NCBI GenBank assembly: GCA_011043375.1
Contig: DQYP01000051.1
Coordinates: 1 to 10,591 of the forward strand
DNA length: 10,591 nt
DNA from: Thermotogaceae bacterium
GTDB lineage: Bacteria > Thermotogota > Thermotogae > B21-G9 > HyVt-16
Direction of reading: 5' to 3'
This document shows, one piece after another, positions 6,520 through 10,591 of this stretch (position 1 is the stretch's first letter; each line of letters opens with the position of its first letter). A program made the position numbers and the translations under genes. Below the pieces are notes generated by a model. The model saw only the letters and a program-made list of their open reading frames with translations. It ran no database searches and was not told where the DNA came from.

Positions 6520-8483
6520 CAATAACCATTTGCTCCGAATATCTTGACTAATTTTCCGGAATTGCACACTAAAATTATGGAACATTCGTTTGTAGTTTTT
6601 ACATCCATGATTATTTCTGATAGTTCTACTTCTTTTGAGTCTAATTTACCATTTTTTGAAAAGTAGATCTTTATTTTTTTGTTATCAATCAAATATATGT
6701 TATTTTCATCTGAAAGGACTTTTTCATCTTTGCGGTTTATAAGTTTTCCATTGTTGAGGGATTCTATACGATCCTTTAAGACAATGAATATTGCATCTTT
6801 TAAGATAATAAGTTTCTCTACGGGCTCGAAGAATTCGATTCTTTTTATTTCTCTGCCGGATATATCTTCCAAGATTGTCAAATACTTTCCAAGCACAACA
6901 TACAGCTTTCCATTGTTCACATAAATCGTCATCGCATCTTTAAGGTGTTTTTTCCATATCAATTCCATTGTTTTGACGTTGTAACAGTATATATTCCTGT
7001 ATACATCAAGCATAAATAATAAATTTTCATCGAACAAGATTTGAAGTATGGGATGTCCCTTTCTAATCCACAATGTTTTCAGCGTTATTTTACTAAGCTT
7101 GTACAGCTTTCCACTATTTGTGGCGAAGATTAGGTTGTCGAAATCCCACGTGATGAAACTTTCATTGGAGAGTTTTAAAATCGGGATGCTTTGCTTATTA
7201 CGAACCAACCAAAGTGAATCTTTGCAGAGAATTAAAAACTTCTTATCATATTTATGAACAGCTAAAACATCTTTGAATCCTTTCAAAACCCAGCATAACT
7301 CTCTTCTTATAGGGTTCAAGCAAATCAACGAATGATCCCTCAAATATAATATTAGTTCACTGCGTGAAATCGGGAAAAGATCCTCTATTTTTTGCACATC
7401 AATTAACAGATCCCAATCTTTCGTGCCGATTATTCCCTTCAGATTTATTATCAAGTTCTTGTTTTCACCTGGATTCAATTGTACCTTTTCGGTGGATGTT
7501 TCTCTGTTTTTTGCTTCGACTGTTATGTTATGAATACCGGGATTTAAACCCACCGATAATTTTCCATTCAAAGTTTTGTAGACTCGATCATCTATTGTTA
7601 TAGTTGCTTCGGAAATATTTAGACTCAGATTCAAAATGCCATCTTCGAGTTTCTCGAGATCGTATTTTAGGGATTGTTTACTATCGATATAAATGCTCTT
7701 TTTAATAGTCTTATATCTAAAAGATTTGATTTCTAAGGTGTGAATACCGCCTTTCAATTTAACTACTAAAGGGGTTTCACCGATGTATTGTTCATCCACG
7801 AAAAGTTTTGCACTCTCTGGAAATGTTTGAATTTCAACATCGAAGTAATTCAATTTCCAAACGTCAGCTGGTTTTTGAAATTCAAACTGTAATTTTCTCC
7901 ATTTTTGTCCTTCGAGAATTTCAACATCAATACTTTTAGAACTTGTAATTATCAAAAGATCTCTTGAACTTATCTTATCGTTGTATTTTACCTTATTTCC
8001 AAAGGTTTCAATAAATAGGACATGTGGTATATTAATAACATCAGGTAAATCCAATAATTTTTTTAGAAAGACGCTGAGATCCGTTTTCCAATTTGTCAAA
8101 TTTGAAAGAGAGGCATAATTATTTAACTTTTGGGAGCCATAAGATACTTCAATCAAAACATAATCATCGGAAATCCTCAATTTTATTTTTAGCTTTTTAC
8201 CATTTCCCAGGGCGATACCGAGGTTTTGAATAACATTCAAGACATCATCTTTTAAATCCTCAGGCCCGTGATATTCCAAAACGACTGTGGGTGCTTTTCT
8301 CCAAAAATCTATGATTTCGATGTGCTCTTCAATGAGACTGAACAGTCGTTCCTTAGTCTTCGCAACCAATATTGGAGTGTTATATCTTGAAAGATACCAC
8401 ACTCCATCTTGTTCGGATGTTTCAAATCCATTAGGGAGTTCTATCGAAAAGGAAGAGACAAAGAAGAGCAGTGCGAAAAACAC
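6519..8483 (-). CDS. Exported PEGA-domain protein with beta-propeller-like C-terminus
   Basis: This protein of about 654 residues looks exported: it begins with the hydrophobic stretch FFALLFFVSSFS, then a polar mature region starting IELPNG. Residues 14-205 match nothing I recognise. About 215-275 is a PEGA domain: VEIQTFPESAKLFVDEQYIGETP, then LKGGIHTLEIKS. About 283-350 is a second, diverged PEGA-like unit (ATITIDDRVYKTLNG, LNPGIHNITVEA). From about 355 to the end, short beta-rich repeats resemble PQQ/WD-like propeller blades (NSGKLYKLSKITLKTLWIRKG, NGKLYVVLGKYLTILEDISG). PEGA domains are typical of surface proteins, so a role at the cell envelope is inferred; the activity is unknown. The start is uncertain. 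GTG 8483 lies 2 bases after the truA stop but has no Shine-Dalgarno sequence and gives a signal peptide without a basic n-region. ATG 8591, inside truA, would add 36 residues rich in Ser and Cys. It is the last gene of the guaB-truA operon. Confidence 0.75.
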   Translation of the reverse strand: MFFALLFFVSSFSIELPNGFETSEQDGVWYLSRYNTPILVAKTKERLFSLIEEHIEIIDFWRKAPTVVLEYHGPEDLKDDVLNVIQNLGIALGNGKKLKIKLRISDDYVLIEVSYGSQKLNNYASLSNLTNWKTDLSVFLKKLLDLPDVINIPHVLFIETFGNKVKYNDKISSRDLLIITSSKSIDVEILEGQKWRKLQFEFQKPADVWKLNYFDVEIQTFPESAKLFVDEQYIGETPLVVKLKGGIHTLEIKSFRYKTIKKSIYIDSKQSLKYDLEKLEDGILNLSLNISEATITIDDRVYKTLNGKLSVGLNPGIHNITVEAKNRETSTEKVQLNPGENKNLIINLKGIIGTKDWDLLIDVQKIEDLFPISRSELILYLRDHSLICLNPIRRELCWVLKGFKDVLAVHKYDKKFLILCKDSLWLVRNKQSIPILKLSNESFITWDFDNLIFATNSGKLYKLSKITLKTLWIRKGHPILQILFDENLLFMLDVYRNIYCYNVKTMELIWKKHLKDAMTIYVNNGKLYVVLGKYLTILEDISGREIKRIEFFEPVEKLIILKDAIFIVLKDRIESLNNGKLINRKDEKVLSDENNIYLIDNKKIKIYFSKNGKLDSKEVELSEIIMDVKTTNECSIILVCNSGKLVKIFGANGY

Positions 8484-8485
8484 AG

Positions 8486-9220
8486 CTAAAATATTACTTT
8501 TTGAAGATACAAACCATGTGCAGGAGCAGTGCCTGCAGCTGCACGACGATCTTTGGCTTGAAGAACTTCCAATACTTTTTCTGGTTTCCATTCACCTGTT
8601 CCCACCCTAACCAATAATCCAACTATATTCCTAACCATTCTTCTTAGAAACGAGTTCCCTTCCACTCTTATCAGTATAAAATCCCTTTTTTTCAGGATTC
8701 GTATCCTATAAATCGTTCTGATTGGGTTTCTTTCATCACCGCTTTTTCTCAACGAAGTGAAATCATGTTCACCTTCTAAGAAAGCAGCAGCTTTTCTCAT
8801 ACGATCGATGTCGAGAGTATAGGGAAACCACCAAACAAGATTTCTTAAAAATATGTTTGGCTCTTTGGAGTTCAAAATGTAGTAATGATATACCCTCTTT
8901 TTCACATGAAATCTTGGGTTAAAGTTTCGAGGTACTTCAAATACTTTTTTGACATAAATATCGGATGGTAGGTTGGCATTCATAGCATCCTTTATATTCT
9001 TCAATGTCATTTTTTCAGAAGGACAATTGAAAGCAACTACCTGCATAACAGCATGAACACCAGTGTCAGTTCGACCGGCAGCTTGTGTGAAAATTCTTGT
9101 TTTGAAGATCTTTTCCAGGGCATCCTCTATGGTGCCTTGAACTGTTCTAACATTTGGTTGACCTTGGAATCCATTGAATTTTGTTCCATCATATTGAACA
9201 ATCGCAGCTATACGTCTCAT
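8486..9220 (-). CDS. truA: tRNA pseudouridine synthase A (TruA)
   Basis: This 244-residue cytosolic enzyme isomerises uridines 38-40 of the tRNA anticodon stem to pseudouridine. The family motif AAGRTDTGVHA carries the catalytic aspartate at residue 52 (codon 9065-9067). Other signatures are VQYDGTKFNGFQGQ at the N-terminus, NFNPRFHVKKRVYHYYI in the middle, and GNSFLRRMVRNIVGLLVRVG and GTAPAHGLYLQKV at the C-terminus. Length is normal for the family. The start is ATG 9220, preceded by GGAGAT with 7 bases between; the open frame runs upstream to 9265, but those codons overlap the previous gene and are not family-like. It lies 16 bases after the unknown 198-residue gene and 2 bases before the likely start of the PEGA protein, so translation is probably coupled along the operon. 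Confidence 0.96.
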   Translation of the reverse strand: MRRIAAIVQYDGTKFNGFQGQPNVRTVQGTIEDALEKIFKTRIFTQAAGRTDTGVHAVMQVVAFNCPSEKMTLKNIKDAMNANLPSDIYVKKVFEVPRNFNPRFHVKKRVYHYYILNSKEPNIFLRNLVWWFPYTLDIDRMRKAAAFLEGEHDFTSLRKSGDERNPIRTIYRIRILKKRDFILIRVEGNSFLRRMVRNIVGLLVRVGTGEWKPEKVLEVLQAKDRRAAAGTAPAHGLYLQKVIF

Positions 9221-9236
9221 AGTTTTATCTCCAAAA

Positions 9237-9833
9237 TCAGAGTTTGGATACCAAACCTTTGTCATTTATCTCTTTCATTTCATAAAGTTTGTAAGCTATC
9301 ATGGCAGAATGTTTTTTCAGTTCATCTATATTCATTCCATAGGATTCTTTAAAAACTTTTTCTTTATAAACGTTTACAAACCATAGCAGACTTTTTTGGA
9401 TCGCTTCATCATTGAATTTTTTATCATCCAACACTGCTGATTCAATTATACTTTCATAATCGAATCCATCTGAAAGTAATTCATCGTTTATATTATCGAT
9501 CAAGCTCTTTAAATCAAAATTGTTGATCAATAATTCCAATTTGGTATGATCGTACAGAAGTGTTAAGGTAGAAGGAAGCGGCTCTTCATATCTAAAGAAA
9601 GAAATTCCAGCATTAGCTTGTCCTGATGTTATTTCGACGGACCTGATTATGTAATTCTCTGACATGTAGAAACTCTTCACCAAAAAACGTCTTTTCGACA
9701 ACAATAATTCCATATCTTTTGGATAAAAGGTTTGAACGATTCCACTTCTGTTTGTATAACCAAAATACATCTTTTTGGGAAAAATTGGTCCTTCAATCCC
9801 GGATGAGAAGAATATCATGTGTAAGAATCGCAT
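9237..9833 (-). CDS. Hypothetical protein between guaB and truA
   Basis: I do not recognise this 198-residue protein. The start is well supported: ATG 9833 follows AGGTGGTGAT at 7 bases. The N-terminal 100 residues look beta-rich with many aromatics (KKMYFGYTNRSGIVQTFYPKD, then SFYMSENYIIRSVEI), and the C-terminal 90 look helical and acidic (NINDELLSDGFDYESIIESAV, then SLLWFVNVYKEKVFKESYG). There is no convincing signal peptide; the first 12 residues (MRFLHMIFFSSG) are only mildly hydrophobic. It has no cysteine, so no metal-ligand cluster. Its place in a tight operon with guaB and truA, with gaps of 17 and 16 bases, suggests a real, expressed gene. Codon use matches the neighbours. Confidence 0.75.
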   Translation of the reverse strand: MRFLHMIFFSSGIEGPIFPKKMYFGYTNRSGIVQTFYPKDMELLLSKRRFLVKSFYMSENYIIRSVEITSGQANAGISFFRYEEPLPSTLTLLYDHTKLELLINNFDLKSLIDNINDELLSDGFDYESIIESAVLDDKKFNDEAIQKSLLWFVNVYKEKVFKESYGMNIDELKKHSAMIAYKLYEMKEINDKGLVSKL

Positions 9834-9839
9834 ATTTTA

Positions 9840-9849
9840 TCACCACCTC
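9840..9849 (-). promoter_or_regulatory. Ribosome binding site of the hypothetical gene after guaB
   Basis: Read on the minus strand, AGGTGGTGAT gives a strong Shine-Dalgarno match about 7 bases before ATG 9833. It sits in the 17-base gap after the guaB stop, so no separate promoter or terminator fits between the two genes. Confidence 0.7.
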
Positions 9850-9850
9850 T

Positions 9851-10591
9851 TCAATTTCTGAAACTGTAATTCGGAGCCTCTTTAGTTATGAATATATCGT
9901 GGGGATGGCTCTCTCTAACACCCGCTTGGGTGATCTTAACAAAAACAGCCCTTTCTCTCAACTCTTTCAAGTCTTTGGCACCGCAATAACCCATTCCGGA
10001 TTTCACTCCACCGATCAATTGACTTATCACATCCGCAACTTTACCTTTATATGGTACCATACCTTCCACACCTTCGGGAACCAATTTTTCAGGTTCTACA
10101 TCTTCTTGAAAATATCTATCCTTGCTTCCTTCTTTCATGGCTCCAAGGCTTCCCATACCCCTGTACGTTTTGAATTTCCTTCCTTGATAAATTATGGCTT
10201 CTCCAGGTGCCTCGTCTGTACCAGCGAAGATACTTCCAAGCATCACAGCTTCAGCACCTGCTGCTAAAGCTTTGACAATATCACCAGAGTATCTTACACC
10301 ACCATCGGAGATAATCGGTATATCGTATTTCGCGGCTATCGAGTATGCTTCAAAAACCGCTGTCATTTGAGGAACTCCAACGCCACTGACCACTCGGGTG
10401 GTACAAATGGAACCTGGACCAACCCCTACCTTTACTGCATCAGCTCCAGCATTTATTAATGCTTCTGTTCCCTCTTTGGTAGCAACATTTCCAGCTATTA
10501 TTGGAAGATCTGGCCAGTTGTGTTTAATATTTTTTACGGTCTCTATAACTTTTTTTGAATGACCGTGTGCTGTATCAACCACTATTAGGTA
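9851..10591 (-). CDS. guaB: IMP dehydrogenase, C-terminal half (5' end outside window)
   Basis: This enzyme oxidises IMP to XMP with NAD+, the committed step of GMP synthesis. The frame is open to the window edge (base 10591), so about 246 residues are visible of an enzyme usually near 480; the N-terminus and the CBS pair are outside. The visible part carries VDTAHGHS, the catalytic loop GVGPGSICTTRVVSG with the nucleophilic cysteine (codon 10403-10405), ISDGGVRYSGDIVKALAAGA and the phosphate-binding GSIFAGTDEAPGE. Next come YRGMGSLGAM, the flap region DRYFQ to EGVEGMVPYKG, and the ending GMGYCGAKDLKELRE. All expected catalytic elements are intact. The in-frame GTG at 10582 is an internal valine, not a start. 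It is the first gene visible of the minus-strand operon. Confidence 0.96.
   Translation of the reverse strand, partial: YLIVVDTAHGHSKKVIETVKNIKHNWPDLPIIAGNVATKEGTEALINAGADAVKVGVGPGSICTTRVVSGVGVPQMTAVFEAYSIAAKYDIPIISDGGVRYSGDIVKALAAGAEAVMLGSIFAGTDEAPGEAIIYQGRKFKTYRGMGSLGAMKEGSKDRYFQEDVEPEKLVPEGVEGMVPYKGKVADVISQLIGGVKSGMGYCGAKDLKELRERAVFVKITQAGVRESHPHDIFITKEAPNYSFRN

Noticed and set aside
6679..7603. Plus-strand open frames of 69-81 codons opposite the PEGA protein
   Set aside because: They lie wholly antisense to a long frame with recognisable domains, show no Shine-Dalgarno sequence and have composition typical of antisense shadows.
9221..9265. TruA start at 9265, adding 15 residues
   Set aside because: The extra codons overlap the end of the preceding gene. 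ATG 9220 has a proper GGAGAT site and gives the family-typical N-terminus.
9719..10267. Plus-strand open frame of 182 codons opposite guaB
   Set aside because: It is antisense to an intact IMP dehydrogenase; length arises from the strong codon bias of the sense gene.
1..10591. tRNA, rRNA, CRISPR arrays, insertion sequences, attachment sites and riboswitches
   Set aside because: None seen. The only non-coding gap over 100 bases (337-468) is accounted for by a terminator, a promoter candidate and a ribosome binding site.

Overview
The window looks like a piece of chromosome from a member of the Thermotogales, most plausibly a Pseudothermotoga- or Thermotoga-like species. The DNA is AT-rich (roughly 35-40 % GC by eye), AGA dominates the arginine codons, and starts are typically preceded by an AGGTGAT-type Shine-Dalgarno sequence. 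MtnA and IF-2 resemble, from memory, their Thermotoga maritima counterparts, and the gene content is compact. The genus is an inference; no search was run. Nothing suggests a mobile element, prophage, CRISPR array or recent transfer.

Positions 1-336 carry the C-terminal end of an aldo/keto reductase on the plus strand, closed by a strong intrinsic terminator made from a perfect 36-base palindrome (355-390). An extended -10 promoter candidate near 427-435 then starts a compact plus-strand operon running to about 6519. Its order is mtnA (methionine salvage), a YaaR/DUF327 protein, a divergent DNA polymerase III delta-prime subunit (holB-like), a PSP1/RicT-family protein (yaaT), a small DUF2905 membrane protein, an L7Ae-type RNA-binding protein (YlxQ-like) and infB (translation initiation factor IF-2). 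Neighbours overlap or lie within a few bases of each other, and several stop codons sit inside the next gene's Shine-Dalgarno sequence. Three consecutive genes appear to use TTG starts. The operon ends in an intrinsic terminator at 6490-6519.

The right-hand half is a convergent minus-strand operon read from 10591 down to 6519: guaB (IMP dehydrogenase, C-terminal half only), an unrecognised 198-residue protein, truA (tRNA pseudouridine synthase) and a large exported protein with two PEGA-like domains and a C-terminal beta-propeller-like region. Gaps between these genes are 17, 16 and 2 bases, so co-transcription is likely.

This is mostly a housekeeping region: nucleotide synthesis, replication, tRNA modification and translation initiation. 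The yaaR-holB-yaaT trio and the ylxQ-infB pair repeat arrangements known from Bacillus subtilis. The points that merit a second look are the delta-prime protein without a recognisable Walker A motif or zinc module, the PEGA/propeller protein with an awkward N-terminus, the unknown protein between guaB and truA, and possible slippery sequences in the IF-2 linker. I did not find a convincing new biological system.
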